Counted from the first letter of the stretch, positions 1-9,467 are shown. The stretch is DNA of 64,000 nt from Micromonospora sp. WMMD961 (GCF_029626145.1 NZ_JARUBJ010000002.1:6272501-6336500), one strand, 5' to 3'. Notes: generated by a model from the letters alone, not told the origin. Program-made: numbers and translations.

Positions 1-1304
1 CGGTCGCCCTGCGCGCGCCGGCCGCGCTGGCGATGACCGTGGCCGCCGGGCTGCTCGCCGTGCTCGGCGCACGGCTCGTCGACCGACGCGCCGGGCTCTT
101 CGCCGGCCTGCTGTTCGCGGTGCTCCCCGGCACCTCCCGCTACGGGCAGGAGGCCCGCCCGTACGCGCTGGCCACCATGCTCGCGGTGCTCGCCACAGTG
201 CTCCTGGTGACCGCGCTGCGCCGGCCGAGCTGGGCCCGTTGGGCCGGGTACGCCGCCGCGGTCACCGCTCTCGGACTCGTCCACCTGATCGCGCTCACAG
301 TGCTCGCCGCGCACGCGCTGGTCGTCGTGCTCGCCTGGTGGCGAGGCACGACCGCGGCGGGTATCCCCGCGCCGGGCATCTCCGCGTCAAGCGCCACCGC
401 GCCGGGCATCTCCGCGTCAAACGCCACCGCGCCGGCCGATCGCAGCGGTGCGCGGGATCGGCGGGTGTGGCGGTGGGTGGTAGCCGTGGTGCCGGTCGCA
501 CTGTTGGCCGGTCCGTTGCTGCTCAAGGCCCGGACCCAGCAGTCCCGGCAGCTGAACTGGGTCGGTCTGGCTCGGCTGGACGACCTGGCCGCACTGCCCG
601 GCGGGGTGGCCCAGAGCAGCGTGGTCGGTGGGCTGCTGCTCGGGGTCGCCGCGTTGGGCGCGGCCCGGCTCGGGCGGCGCGCCCTGCTGCCGGTGAGCGC
701 GGTACTGCTGCCCGTGCTGCTGCTCTTCGCCGCCGGCGCGGTCGTACCCCTGTGGGTGCCTCGGTACCTGGTCTTCGTGGTGCCGTTCGCGTGCCTGCTG
801 GCGGGCGCGGCGCTGGCCGCGGTGACCGCGCCGGCCGCGCTCGTCGTGGTGGTCCTGGCCGGGCTGCTCGGCCTGCCCGACCAGGCCGCGCTGCGGCGGA
901 CCCACGAGTGGCCGCGCAACGCGCCGGTGGACTACGCGGGGGCGGCGAGGGTGATCGGCGACGGTCAGCGGCCGGGCGACACGGTGGTCTACTCGCCCCG
1001 ACACAGTTGGCTCTTCCTCGACCTCGGCATGGAGTACCACCTCGACGACCCGCCGCGCGACGTGCTGGTCACCGAGGACGAGGTCCGCCGGGGTGACCTG
1101 TGGGCCGCCGAGTGTCCCCAACCGGCGCAGTGCCTGGCCGGCACACCACGGGTGTGGCTGGTCGTCGCCGGCCGGCACGCTGATCCGCTGGCTGTCGTGC
1201 CCGGTGCCAAGGGCGACGCGCTCCGCGCGCAATTCACCGTCACCCAGGTCTGGCCGCGCCCCGGCCTGACCGTCGCCCTGCTGACCACCCGGCCCGGCAA
1301 CTGA
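1..1304 (+). CDS. Membrane glycosyltransferase, GT39/mannosyltransferase-like (5' partial)
   Basis: The reading frame is open from the left edge (first full codon at position 3), so the N-terminus lies outside the window. The visible part is about 434 residues, very hydrophobic, with many predicted membrane spans. It carries the motif SRYGQEARPYAL, which recurs in actinobacterial GT39-like polyprenyl-phosphate-dependent sugar transferases. The expected role is transfer of a sugar from a lipid-linked donor at the outer face of the membrane; the acceptor is unknown. The catalytic acidic residues of the first loop would be upstream and cannot be checked. A loop near position 369-428 holds a perfectly in-frame 30-bp tandem duplication. 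The gene converges on pdtaS with a 114-bp gap containing short GCGGACC-type direct repeats. Confidence 0.75.
   Translation, partial: VALRAPAALAMTVAAGLLAVLGARLVDRRAGLFAGLLFAVLPGTSRYGQEARPYALATMLAVLATVLLVTALRRPSWARWAGYAAAVTALGLVHLIALTVLAAHALVVVLAWWRGTTAAGIPAPGISASSATAPGISASNATAPADRSGARDRRVWRWVVAVVPVALLAGPLLLKARTQQSRQLNWVGLARLDDLAALPGGVAQSSVVGGLLLGVAALGAARLGRRALLPVSAVLLPVLLLFAAGAVVPLWVPRYLVFVVPFACLLAGAALAAVTAPAALVVVVLAGLLGLPDQAALRRTHEWPRNAPVDYAGAARVIGDGQRPGDTVVYSPRHSWLFLDLGMEYHLDDPPRDVLVTEDEVRRGDLWAAECPQPAQCLAGTPRVWLVVAGRHADPLAVVPGAKGDALRAQFTVTQVWPRPGLTVALLTTRPGN
369..428 (+). repeat. In-frame 30-bp tandem duplication inside the glycosyltransferase
   Basis: Two adjacent 30-bp units (369-398 and 399-428) differ at one base. 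They encode APGISASSAT and APGISASNAT in an Ala/Pro-rich loop between membrane segments, so this looks like recent slippage in a tolerant linker. Confidence 0.9.
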
Positions 1305-1418
1305 GCGGGCTACCGCGCCGGTGCGCCTCGGCCAGCGGTGGCAGGCGCGGCGGGCGGACCCGAGCGGACCAGGCGGACCCGGGCGGACCGCGACCCGGCG
1401 GAGGGCGGACAGCGCGGC

Positions 1419-3011
1419 TCAGGATTGTGAGCGACCGTCCGGGGCATTGCGGGCCAGCGGGACGACGAGCACCGCCTCGGTGCCACCGTTGGCCCCGGCG
1501 CGCAGCTCGATGGTGCCACGCAGCTCCCCGGTGACCAGGGCCCGGACGATCTGGAGGCCGAGTCGGCTGGCACGTTCGGCGTCGAAGTCCGGTGGCAGGC
1601 CGCGCCCGTTGTCGGTCACCGACACGTGCAGCATCTTGCGGAACCGGTGGGCCGAAACCACCACCTCGGGTCGTACCGACGGATCGACCTCGGGTACGGC
1701 GACCGGCACCATCCCGGAGGCGGCGACCGCAGGAGGCTCGTCGCCCTCGTCGCTCGGCGGGAAGCCGTGCTCGACGGCGTTGAGCAGCAACTCGTTGAGG
1801 ACCATCACCAGCGAGGTGGCGATCTCCGCCGGCAGCACGCCGAAGCTGCCCCGCCGTCGCATGCCGACGCTCACCTCGGTCGCCGCGACCTCGGTCGCGG
1901 CGCTGGCCACCCGGTCGACGATGCCGTCGAACTCGACCGCCTCGTCGCTGGACATGGAGAGCGTCTCGTGCACCAGGGCGATCGACGCGACCCGGCGTAC
2001 CGACTCCTCCAGCGCGACCCGGGCCTCCGGCATGGCCACCCGGCGAGCCTGCAACCGCAGCAGCGCGGCCACGGTCTGCAGGTTGTTCTTCACCCGGTGG
2101 TGGATCTCCCGGATGGTGGCGTCCTTGGTGATCAGGGCTCGGTCCCGGCGACGGACCTCGGTGATGTCCCGGACCAGCACCAGCGCGCCGATCGGCACCC
2201 CGGCGGGCATCAGCGGCAGCGCACGGGTGAGCATCGTGGCACCCCGGGCGTCGATCTCCCGTCGGGGCGGCGCCTCACCGCGCAGTGCGGCCAGGATGCC
2301 GTTCGAGGCCTCGGTGCCGTCCAGCGGGTCACCGGCCAGCCGGCGGTGCAGCGCCGCCAGGTCTTCGCCCACCAGATGGGAGGCGTAGCCCAGTCGGCGG
2401 TACGCGGACTGGGCGTTCGGGCTGGCGTAGGTGACCTTTCCTCCGGCGTCGAGCCGGACCAGCCCGTCGCCGACCCGGGGCGCGGAGGTGGTCTCGCCCG
2501 GATGCCGGGGTGGCGGGAAGGTGCCGTCCGCGATCATCTGCGCCAGGTCGTCCGCCGTGGTCAGGTAGTTGAGCTCCAATTGGCTGGGGGTGCGCGCGGT
2601 AGAGAGGTTGGTGTCCCGCCCCACCACGGCGATCACCTCACCGGCCTCCCCTTCGGCGGTCCGCAGCCGGACCGGGATCGCCTCGTGCCGGGCCGGCACG
2701 TCGCCGTACCAGACCGGGTCGCCCTCCCGCCAGATCCGGCCCTGGGAGTACGCCACGCCGAGGTGTGCCACCTCCGGCCCGCCGACGATGCGCCCCACCT
2801 GGTCGTCCTGGTACGCGGTGGGTGCGGTCGTCGGGCGGACCTGGGCGACGCAGAGGAACGTGCCGTCGGCGTCGACCGGCACCCAGAGCAGCAGGTCGGC
2901 GAAGGACAGATCGGAGAGCAGTTGCCAGTCGCCGGCGATGCGGTGCAGGTGGTCGATGTCGGCCGGACGGAGATGGGTGTGCTCCTCGGCGAGGTCGCGC
3001 AGCGTGGACAC
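1419..3011 (-). CDS. pdtaS: Sensor histidine kinase PdtaS (HisKA_2 family)
   Basis: This 530-residue soluble kinase matches the mycobacterial PdtaS layout: an N-terminal GAF-like sensor (about 1-165), a PAS domain (about 180-290), a HisKA_2 dimerisation box with EIHHRVKNNLQ (His304/305 as phosphoacceptor region) and a C-terminal ATPase (N-box NELLLNAVEHGF, G-box DNGRGLPPDF). PdtaS phosphorylates the ANTAR-type RNA-binding regulator PdtaR, which acts on terminators. No pdtaR is visible here; in mycobacteria too it is encoded elsewhere. A GTG start at 3009-3011 gives the typical N-terminus MSTLRDLAEEHTHL. The SIS-domain gene lies 25 bp upstream on the same strand and may be cotranscribed. Confidence 0.9.
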   Translation of the reverse strand: MSTLRDLAEEHTHLRPADIDHLHRIAGDWQLLSDLSFADLLLWVPVDADGTFLCVAQVRPTTAPTAYQDDQVGRIVGGPEVAHLGVAYSQGRIWREGDPVWYGDVPARHEAIPVRLRTAEGEAGEVIAVVGRDTNLSTARTPSQLELNYLTTADDLAQMIADGTFPPPRHPGETTSAPRVGDGLVRLDAGGKVTYASPNAQSAYRRLGYASHLVGEDLAALHRRLAGDPLDGTEASNGILAALRGEAPPRREIDARGATMLTRALPLMPAGVPIGALVLVRDITEVRRRDRALITKDATIREIHHRVKNNLQTVAALLRLQARRVAMPEARVALEESVRRVASIALVHETLSMSSDEAVEFDGIVDRVASAATEVAATEVSVGMRRRGSFGVLPAEIATSLVMVLNELLLNAVEHGFPPSDEGDEPPAVAASGMVPVAVPEVDPSVRPEVVVSAHRFRKMLHVSVTDNGRGLPPDFDAERASRLGLQIVRALVTGELRGTIELRAGANGGTEAVLVVPLARNAPDGRSQS

Positions 3012-3036
3012 GGTGACCAGGGTGCCACGCCGCGCC

Positions 3037-4089
3037 TCACATCGTCGCGGTGACCTTCTTCAACCCGCGTGGCGCATCCGGGTCCTCACCCCGCGTGAGA
3101 GCCAGGGCCAGCGCCAACCGCTGCAGCGGCAGGATGTCCAGCAGTGGCGCGTACCGCTCGTCGACCTCGGGGACGGCCAGCCGGGTGGCTCCCGGTACCT
3201 CGGCGGAGCCGACCACCACCACGTCGGCGCGGCGTTCACCGAGGCGGGGCAGCACCTCGCCCATCGACCGTCCGCCAGGGCCGGAACCGACCACCGCGAG
3301 CACCGGGACCTCCGGGTCGGTCATCGCGAGCGGGCCGTGCAGCAGGTCGGCGCCGGAGAAGGCGAGCGCGGGCAGGTACGACGTCTCCATCAGCTTCAGT
3401 GCGGCCTCCCGGGCGGTCGGGTACGCGTACCCCCGACCGGTGGTGACCAGTTGCCGGGCGAACCGGTAGCGGGGTGCGAGCCGGGCCGGTGTGTCGTCGG
3501 CGAGGGTGCGGGCGGCCAGCTCGGGCAGCGCGTCGAGCGCCTCCCGTTCGGCCGCCGGGAGCACGCCGTCGCCGGCCCGGATCCCCTCCACCAGCATCAG
3601 CAGGGCGAGCAGTTCAGCGGTGTACGTCTTGGTGGCGGCCACCGCCCGCTCGTGTCCGGCGGCGATGTCGACGCTCAACTCCGCCACGTCGACCAGCGGC
3701 GAGTCGGGGGCGTTGGTCACCGCGAGGGTCAGCGCCCCGGAGTCCCGGGCGGCGCGTAGCACCTCCGCCAGGTCGGGTGACCCGCCGCTCTGGCTGACCC
3801 CGACGACCAACGCGTCGGACAGGTCGGGGCGCGCCCCGAACAGGGTGACCGCGCTGGGCGAGGCGAGCCCGGCGGGCAGGCCCAGCCGGATCTCGGTCAG
3901 GTACGCCCCGTACAGGGCCGCGTGGTCGGAGGTGCCCCGGGCGGTGAAGACCACGTGCCGCGGGCGGCGTTCGGCGATCACCGCCGCCACCCGGACGATC
4001 TCGGCGGCGTTGGCGGCGGAGAGCAGCCGCGCGTAGCCAGCGGGCTGCTCGTCGATGTCGGCGGCCATGCCCGCCCCTGCGCGTGTCAC
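3037..4089 (-). CDS. SIS-domain sugar isomerase/deaminase (GlmS C-terminal-like)
   Basis: The protein has two tandem SIS domains and no glutaminase domain, so it resembles AgaS/GlmS-isomerase-only proteins acting on amino-sugar 6-phosphates. The typical phosphate-binding stretches are GTSDHAALYGAYL in the first SIS, VGVSQSGGSPDLAEVL as the Ser-rich loop, and ATKTYTAELLALL. The start is chosen at GTG 4087-4089 because GGAGG (4097-4101) lies 7 nt upstream. GTG at 4093-4095 is too close to that site; ATG at 4066-4068 (MAADIDEQP) is an alternative that also fits family N-termini. The substrate cannot be read from sequence. It is divergent from the TPR gene. Confidence 0.8.
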   Translation of the reverse strand: MTRAGAGMAADIDEQPAGYARLLSAANAAEIVRVAAVIAERRPRHVVFTARGTSDHAALYGAYLTEIRLGLPAGLASPSAVTLFGARPDLSDALVVGVSQSGGSPDLAEVLRAARDSGALTLAVTNAPDSPLVDVAELSVDIAAGHERAVAATKTYTAELLALLMLVEGIRAGDGVLPAAEREALDALPELAARTLADDTPARLAPRYRFARQLVTTGRGYAYPTAREAALKLMETSYLPALAFSGADLLHGPLAMTDPEVPVLAVVGSGPGGRSMGEVLPRLGERRADVVVVGSAEVPGATRLAVPEVDERYAPLLDILPLQRLALALALTRGEDPDAPRGLKKVTATM

Positions 4090-4257
4090 GAACACTCCTC
4101 CCCTGCGCGGTTCCCGCGCGTTTCCTGCTCAGTCTTGCACCTTTTCACGTATCCGAGCAATCGAACGAGCAGGAGTGCGCAGATGATCACCGAATGATCC
4201 CAATATCAACTACGCTTGGCCCGCTGCACACGGTCGAGTCTGCGACGAGAGGACGAC

Positions 4258-6087
4258 GTGCCCGAGGGAACGGACGATGCCGCGCTCTCCGCGACGGAGG
4301 AGCTGGCGCTGGCCCGGCTGGCACTGGACGAGGGCGACCTGCACCGCGCCGCCGGTCACCTCGCCGGGGCGTTGGCGCGGGCACCCACCCTGCCCGAGGT
4401 GCACGAGACGCTGGCCCGGCTCGCCGCTATGAGCGACGGCGGCCTGGACCTCTTCCCGATCAACCACCACACGTTCGTGGGAGCCGTCGTCGCCCGCGCC
4501 CACCTGCTCGCCACGGCCGGTCGCCCCGCCGAGGGGCTGGAACTGCTGGCCGCGGCGACCGCGTACGCGCCCAGCGCCCCGTGGGCCGGGGTTCCCTGGG
4601 TCACCGCGCCCGAGTTGACCGAACGGTTGGACCCGGAACACATCGCCCGCGTCCTCATGCAGGTGTGCGCGGCGCTGCCCGACCCGGTGCCACGGCTCGG
4701 CCGGGACGCCCTGACGCCGTACCTGACGCTGGCCCGCAACGCGGTCACCGTGCACCCCGAGCACAGCCTGCTGCTGGGTGCGGCGTCCGCGCTGGCCCGG
4801 CGCATCGGCGAAGTCGCCCTGGCGGTCCGCTGGGCCACCCGGGGGGTACGCGCACAGCCCTCGAAGATGGGCGAGGTCTGGCTCGGGTACGCGTACCGCA
4901 GCGCGGGCCGGACCCGCGACGGCCTCGCGGCTCTCGGTCGCGCCGTCGAGCTGGACCCCGACGACCTGGCGATCTACGCGGACATCGCCGGCACCCTGGC
5001 CGACATCGGCCGGCTCGACGAGGCGCTGGAGTGGACCGAGCGGGCGCTGGCACGCGACCCGTCGTTCGACTGCGCGGTACACACCGCGTACCGCCTGCGG
5101 CACCTGCGCGACGGCGACCTGGCCCACCTGGTCGCGCTCGCCGACTTCGTCCGGGACCACCCCGACGACAGTCACGAGCACGGCGACCTGGCCCAGTGCT
5201 GCCGGGCCCGGCCCTGGCTGGGCCAACTGACGCCGGCCGACGGCCCGCTGCTCGACGCGATGCGCCAGGCGGTGGCCGACGACGACAACGGTCTCGGCAG
5301 CGCCGTACGCCTGGCTGCCCCCGCCCCGCCGAGTGCCGTTCGGACGGCGACGTCGACCGCACCCGGGCTGCGGATCGAAGTCGTCGGCGGCGCGCCGGAG
5401 CCGGACCCACGCGAGCCGCGACGGGCGTCCGCACAACTGTTGTGGCGGTACGCGGACGACGTGCCCACGCCCGCCCTGCCGGCACCCTCGGCGACGGCGG
5501 TCGAACGGATCGGGCAGATCGCGCACCCGGCGTGGCCACACCCGCCCGCGGCGTACGACGCGGCGGTGAGCCTGGCCGGTCTCGACGTGGCCGACCTGCT
5601 CGGTCTGCTGGTGCACCCGCCCGCGGCACCGGCCAACGCGGTGGGTCGACTGCTGGCCGCCCACGACCCGTCGGTCTGGGTCCGGGGTGTGCAGGTGTGG
5701 GCCTGCCTGGGTCTGCTGCACCACCGCACCGACGAGCCGTGGGAGGGTTCGACCCGCCGCCGCGTGCTGCTCGACCTGATCTGGGGCGTCGAGGACTGGG
5801 TCACCGAGGCGGCGCTGTTCGCCCTGGTCACCGCAGCCTGGGTGGATCCCTCGGTGCGCTCGGACGTGGCGCGGGTGGTGGCGGAGCGGCTCGCCGACGC
5901 GGCCGCCGTGGCGCGGACCCGGCCGGTCCCGATCGCCGGTTCACTGGCCCATGTGGCGCTCGCCGCCCCGGAACTGGACCCGGCCACCGCGGCCCTCGCC
6001 ACCGAACTGCTCGGCCGGCGATCCGCCCGGGTCCCCCGCCCCCGCAACCCCCTACGCCGACTCTGGCACCGCCTGCGCCGCCGGTAA
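4258..6087 (+). CDS. Tetratricopeptide-repeat protein of unknown function
   Basis: This 609-residue protein is soluble and Ala/Leu-rich, with TPR-like helical pairs most evident around residues 150-270 (for example AYRSAGRTRDGLAALGRAVELDPDD, shown by its stretch GRAVELDPDDLAIYADIA). A middle linker is Pro/Ala-rich. The C-terminal third is helical and ends in an Arg-rich tail (RLWHRLRRR). No catalytic motif is visible, so a scaffold role is only a guess. The start is GTG at 4258 preceded by GAGAGGA; an earlier in-frame ATG at 4216 lacks a ribosome binding site. Confidence 0.75.
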   Translation: MPEGTDDAALSATEELALARLALDEGDLHRAAGHLAGALARAPTLPEVHETLARLAAMSDGGLDLFPINHHTFVGAVVARAHLLATAGRPAEGLELLAAATAYAPSAPWAGVPWVTAPELTERLDPEHIARVLMQVCAALPDPVPRLGRDALTPYLTLARNAVTVHPEHSLLLGAASALARRIGEVALAVRWATRGVRAQPSKMGEVWLGYAYRSAGRTRDGLAALGRAVELDPDDLAIYADIAGTLADIGRLDEALEWTERALARDPSFDCAVHTAYRLRHLRDGDLAHLVALADFVRDHPDDSHEHGDLAQCCRARPWLGQLTPADGPLLDAMRQAVADDDNGLGSAVRLAAPAPPSAVRTATSTAPGLRIEVVGGAPEPDPREPRRASAQLLWRYADDVPTPALPAPSATAVERIGQIAHPAWPHPPAAYDAAVSLAGLDVADLLGLLVHPPAAPANAVGRLLAAHDPSVWVRGVQVWACLGLLHHRTDEPWEGSTRRRVLLDLIWGVEDWVTEAALFALVTAAWVDPSVRSDVARVVAERLADAAAVARTRPVPIAGSLAHVALAAPELDPATAALATELLGRRSARVPRPRNPLRRLWHRLRRR

Positions 6088-6104
6088 CCGGGCGCTCGCG
6101 GGGA

Positions 6105-6150
6105 CACCACACGCCGCGCCGGCCCGGACGGGACGACGCGGCGTGTGGTG
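6105..6150. terminator. Bidirectional hairpin terminator
   Basis: A perfect 14-bp inverted repeat (6105-6118 and 6137-6150, 18-nt loop) lies between the convergent TPR and DHA2 transporter genes. There is no U-tract, as is common in actinobacteria. Confidence 0.7.
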
Positions 6151-6161
6151 CGGGTGTCGGA

Positions 6162-7748
6162 TCAGGCGACGGGGGCCTTGCCGAGAGCGACCTCGGCCTC
6201 CTCCTCCGGGGTGGCCTGCGGGGGCGCCTCGTTGGCGGTCCGCAGCGGGATCTCCTTGATGAACCAGGCGAGCACCGGGATCACGATGGTGAACAGCACC
6301 GCCCACAGGAACACGTGCGAGATCGCGTCGGAGAGACCACCGAGCACCAACTCGCGCGCCTGGGCGGGCAGTTCCTTGAGCTTCGCCAGGTCCATACCGG
6401 CACCGGCCTCGCCGCCGCCGAACGCCCGGCCGCCCTCGGAGTCGGCCAGCCGGTTGGCGAAGATCGCGCCGAACAGCGAGATGCCGAACGAGCCGCCGAT
6501 CGACCGGAAGAAGGTCGCCGCGCCGCTGGCCGCGCCGAGGTCCTTCTGCTCCACGCTGTTCTGCGCGATCAGCATCGACGTCTGCATGAGGAAGCCCATA
6601 CCGACGCCGAGCACGACCATGTAGAGCGAGGACATCAGCTTGCTGGTGTCGGTGTCGAGCATGGACAGCAGCGCCATGCCCCCGGTCATCACCACACCAC
6701 CGATGATCGGGTACGCCCGGTACCTGCCGTTCTTGGTGATCGCCCGGCCGATGACCAGCGAGACGACCAGCATGCCGAACATCAGGGGCAGCAGCAGCAG
6801 ACCACTGTTGGTCGCCGACGCCCCCTGCACGGTCTGCTGGTAGAGCGGCAGGAAGTTCATCGCGCCGAACATCGCGAAGCCGAGCAGAAAGCCGACCACC
6901 GAGATCAGCGCGAAGTTGCGGTTGGCGAAGAGCGCCAACGGCAGGATCGGCTCCTGGACACGACGCTCCACCAGACCGAACGCCAGCAACGCGAGCACGG
7001 CCAGGACGGCCAGACCGAGGATCTGCGGGGACGTCCAGTCGTACTCGTTGCCACCCCAGGTGGTGATGAGCACGATCGCGGTGATGCCGACCGAGAGCAG
7101 ACCCGCGCCGAGCCAGTCGATCCGGTGCTCGGTGCGGTACTTCGGCAGGTGCATGGTGGTGATCAGCACGAGCAGCGCGACCCCACCCAGCGGCAGGTTC
7201 ACGTAGAACGCCCAGCGCCAGGAGAGGTGGTCGGTGATGAAGCCACCGACCAGTGGGCCGGCGACCATGGCGATCGCCATGATGCCGGCGATCATGCCCT
7301 GGTAGCGCCCACGCTCGCGCGGCGGCACCAGGTCACCGATGATCGCCATCACGCCGACCATGAGGCCGCCGGCGCCGAGGCCCTGCACGGCCCGGAAGGC
7401 GATCAACTGGACCATGCCGTCCTGCGGGCCGCCGAGCATCCCGGAACCGGCCATGCCGCAGAGGGCAGAGCCGACGAGGAAGATGACGACCGACGTCAGG
7501 AAGACCGACTTGCGGCCGTAGAGGTCACCGAGCTTGCCCCAGATCGGGGTGGAGACGGTGGTGCCCAGGACGTACGCGGTGACCACCCAGGTGAAGTGGT
7601 TGAGGCCACCGAACTCGCCGACGATCCGCGGTAACGCGGTGCTGACGATCATGTTGTCGAGCATCGCGAGCATCATCGCGATCATCAGCCCGAACAGCAC
7701 GACCCGGATGTTGTTGGGTCGTGTGCCGGCCTGGGTTGCCTGAGTCAT
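6162..7748 (-). CDS. DHA2-family multidrug efflux MFS transporter (EmrB/QacA-like)
   Basis: This 528-residue protein has about 14 predicted spans and the DHA2 signatures near the N-terminus: LDNMIVSTALPRI (motif D1), GKLGDLYGRKSVFL (motif A) and the motif-C region VMAIIGDLVPPRERG onwards. It should be a proton-driven exporter of hydrophobic or cationic drugs in the cytoplasmic membrane. The ATG at 7746-7748 is chosen because GGGGGAG sits 7 nt upstream; an ATG nine codons earlier would place the start inside the operator. It is transcribed away from the TetR gene across a shared operator region, which implies drug-responsive repression. Confidence 0.92.
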   Translation of the reverse strand: MTQATQAGTRPNNIRVVLFGLMIAMMLAMLDNMIVSTALPRIVGEFGGLNHFTWVVTAYVLGTTVSTPIWGKLGDLYGRKSVFLTSVVIFLVGSALCGMAGSGMLGGPQDGMVQLIAFRAVQGLGAGGLMVGVMAIIGDLVPPRERGRYQGMIAGIMAIAMVAGPLVGGFITDHLSWRWAFYVNLPLGGVALLVLITTMHLPKYRTEHRIDWLGAGLLSVGITAIVLITTWGGNEYDWTSPQILGLAVLAVLALLAFGLVERRVQEPILPLALFANRNFALISVVGFLLGFAMFGAMNFLPLYQQTVQGASATNSGLLLLPLMFGMLVVSLVIGRAITKNGRYRAYPIIGGVVMTGGMALLSMLDTDTSKLMSSLYMVVLGVGMGFLMQTSMLIAQNSVEQKDLGAASGAATFFRSIGGSFGISLFGAIFANRLADSEGGRAFGGGEAGAGMDLAKLKELPAQARELVLGGLSDAISHVFLWAVLFTIVIPVLAWFIKEIPLRTANEAPPQATPEEEAEVALGKAPVA

Positions 7749-7776
7749 GGGTAAGCTCCCCCCGAGGATTGCCATA

Positions 7777-7821
7777 CTTACTTGCCGCCCGGCTAGTCAC
7801 CTTACTAGCCGCACGGTAAGT
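7777..7821. promoter_or_regulatory. Probable TetR operator in the divergent promoter region
   Basis: The 111-bp gap between the efflux gene and the TetR gene contains an imperfect inverted repeat: 7780-7796 and 7805-7821 pair at 14 of 17 positions across 8 bp. The same arms also read as a direct repeat, CTTACTTGCCGCCCGG (7777-7792) and CTTACTAGCCGCACGG (7801-7816), exactly 24 bp apart. This suggests two stacked TetR dimers. Confidence 0.7.
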
Positions 7822-7859
7822 TGGGTACAAGGAACGGTCAAGCCAATTAGGGGGCGTGG

Positions 7860-8507
7860 GTGAGGGAGAGCACAGGCGGGACGCGGGAGCGGATCAAGGC
7901 CGTCGCGCTCGAGCTCTTCACCGAGCAGGGGTACGAGAAGACCTCGCTTCGGGAGATCGCGGAGCGCCTCAACGTGACCAAGGCCGCGCTCTACTACCAC
8001 TTCAAGAGCAAGGACGACATCGTCGCCAGCTTCGTCGAGGACCGGCTGGTGCAGATCGACGCGCTGACCGCGTGGGCCGAGTCGCAGCCCGCGACCCTGG
8101 ACACGAGGCGCGAACTCGTCTCCCGCTACGCCGACACGATGTTCGGCGGCGAGACGCCGTCGGTGATGCGCTTCTTCGAGCAGAACCAGACCGTGCTGAA
8201 GAGTCTCGCCGCCGGCCAGCAGATGCGCGGCCGGATGATGACGCTCGCCGACGCGCTGTGCCGTGGCGACGACTCCCCCGCCGCCCAACTGCGCGCCACC
8301 CTGTCCCTGTTCGCTGTGCACGGCAGCTGGTTCGCGCTCCGCGCGCCGCACATCAGCGACGACGAACGCCGCAAGATCGCCCTGGAGGTCGCTGACGAGT
8401 TGTTGGCTGCCATCGGCAGCGATCCTGCGGCGACCACGCCGCTCGACCCGAGCGCGACAGCCGACCCGGGCGCGACAGCCGACGAGGGCGCGTCCGGCAC
8501 CGGCTGA
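7860..8507 (+). CDS. TetR/AcrR-family transcriptional regulator
   Basis: The 215-residue protein has a classic N-terminal TetR helix-turn-helix (TRERIKAVALELFTEQGYEKTSLREIAE, with recognition helix LNVTKAALYYHFKSKDD) and a helical ligand-binding C-terminal domain. The tail (TADPGATADEG) is a low-complexity repeat. It starts at GTG 7860. It is divergent from the DHA2 exporter and most likely represses that exporter and itself through the intervening operator. The inducer is unknown. Confidence 0.9.
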   Translation: MRESTGGTRERIKAVALELFTEQGYEKTSLREIAERLNVTKAALYYHFKSKDDIVASFVEDRLVQIDALTAWAESQPATLDTRRELVSRYADTMFGGETPSVMRFFEQNQTVLKSLAAGQQMRGRMMTLADALCRGDDSPAAQLRATLSLFAVHGSWFALRAPHISDDERRKIALEVADELLAAIGSDPAATTPLDPSATADPGATADEGASGTG

Positions 8508-8519
8508 GCGGTCGGGCGA

Positions 8520-9029
8520 TCAGCCGCGCGTCAGGTCCAGCCGCAGACCGAGCAGGTCCACCCCCGGTGCCGGCGACCAGTCCTTCTCCGGTGCACGGAC
8601 GAACCCGAGCCGCGAGTAGAGCCGGTGGGCCGAGAGGGCCATCCCGGCCCGGACGCAGATCACCACCGCCACGCAGCCCAACTCGGTCGCACGCGTGACG
8701 CACGCCTGGGCCAGCGCGGCGCCGACACCCCGCCCCTGGGCGCCCGGGTCGACGGCGAGCATCCGGAACTCCGCCTCGCCGGGCCCGGACAGCTCCGCGA
8801 AGCGGGTGCCCGGCAGCACGAAGGTCACCGAGCCGAGCACCGCGTCGGTCGCCTCGTCCACCGCGACCAGCACCTCGCCGTTGGCGGCCCGGGTCGACAC
8901 GTCGGCCAGCACCGCGCCGTAGCCGTGCTCGCCCTTGAGCTGACCGTCCGCCTCGTACGCGGCCACGGTCAGCCGGGCCACCGCCGCGAAGTCGGCCGGC
9001 TCGGCAGGACGGACCCGCAGCCCGGTCAA
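8520..9029 (-). CDS. GNAT-family N-acetyltransferase
   Basis: This is a single 169-residue GNAT domain. The acetyl-CoA loop is DPGAQGRGVGAALAQA (R/Q-x-x-G-x-G/A). Substrate is not predictable. Its ATG overlaps the stop codon of the upstream biotinyl-carrier gene by 4 bp (ATGA at 9026-9029), so the two are translationally coupled. Confidence 0.88.
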   Translation of the reverse strand: MTGLRVRPAEPADFAAVARLTVAAYEADGQLKGEHGYGAVLADVSTRAANGEVLVAVDEATDAVLGSVTFVLPGTRFAELSGPGEAEFRMLAVDPGAQGRGVGAALAQACVTRATELGCVAVVICVRAGMALSAHRLYSRLGFVRAPEKDWSPAPGVDLLGLRLDLTRG

Positions 9030-9241
9030 GCAATCACCGCGATCAGGTCGCCGTCCTGCACGACGTCGCCCTCGTGCACCGCGAGCTGCTGGACCACGCC
9101 CTCGGACTCGGCGATGACCGGGATCTCCATCTTCATCGACTCGAGGATCACCAGGGTGTCGCCCTCGGCCACCGTGTCACCAGCCGTGGCGACGACCTTC
9201 CAGACGTTCGCCACCATCTCGGCGCGGATCTCCTCGGCCAT
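9026..9241 (-). CDS. Small biotin/lipoyl attachment protein (BCCP-like)
   Basis: The 71-residue protein is a single biotinyl/lipoyl hammerhead with ESMKMEIP, whose lysine is the expected biotinylation site. It is the homologue of the mycobacterial TB7.3 protein (Rv3221c), also encoded near the thiol sigma-factor locus. No carboxylase subunits are nearby, so its partner enzyme is unknown. The ATG at 9239-9241 follows GGGAGG; the frame remains open upstream but without family similarity. Confidence 0.9.
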   Translation of the reverse strand: MAEEIRAEMVANVWKVVATAGDTVAEGDTLVILESMKMEIPVIAESEGVVQQLAVHEGDVVQDGDLIAVIA

Positions 9242-9467
9242 GTCCGGGCCTCCCTCTTCGCGGTGTGTCTGCCGTCGTATCCAATCATGCGCCGACCGAC
9301 GGTGAGTACACAGCAGCACAGCAGGGATGGCACATCCGCCCTGGGGAAGGCGGCGGGTGTCGACCGCACTACCATCAGCGGGTCGGAGCCGACGCCGGAC
9401 GGCCGGTGGGTGCACCCGCGCCGAGGTCGTGCGCAGGACGGATCCGACCCATCACGAGGAGGTCAGC

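Noticed and set aside
4083..7634. Long plus-strand open frame of about 1180 codons across the TPR and DHA2 genes
   Set aside because: Arg/Gly/Pro-rich shadow of real genes in other frames, as expected in high-GC DNA. No family resemblance.
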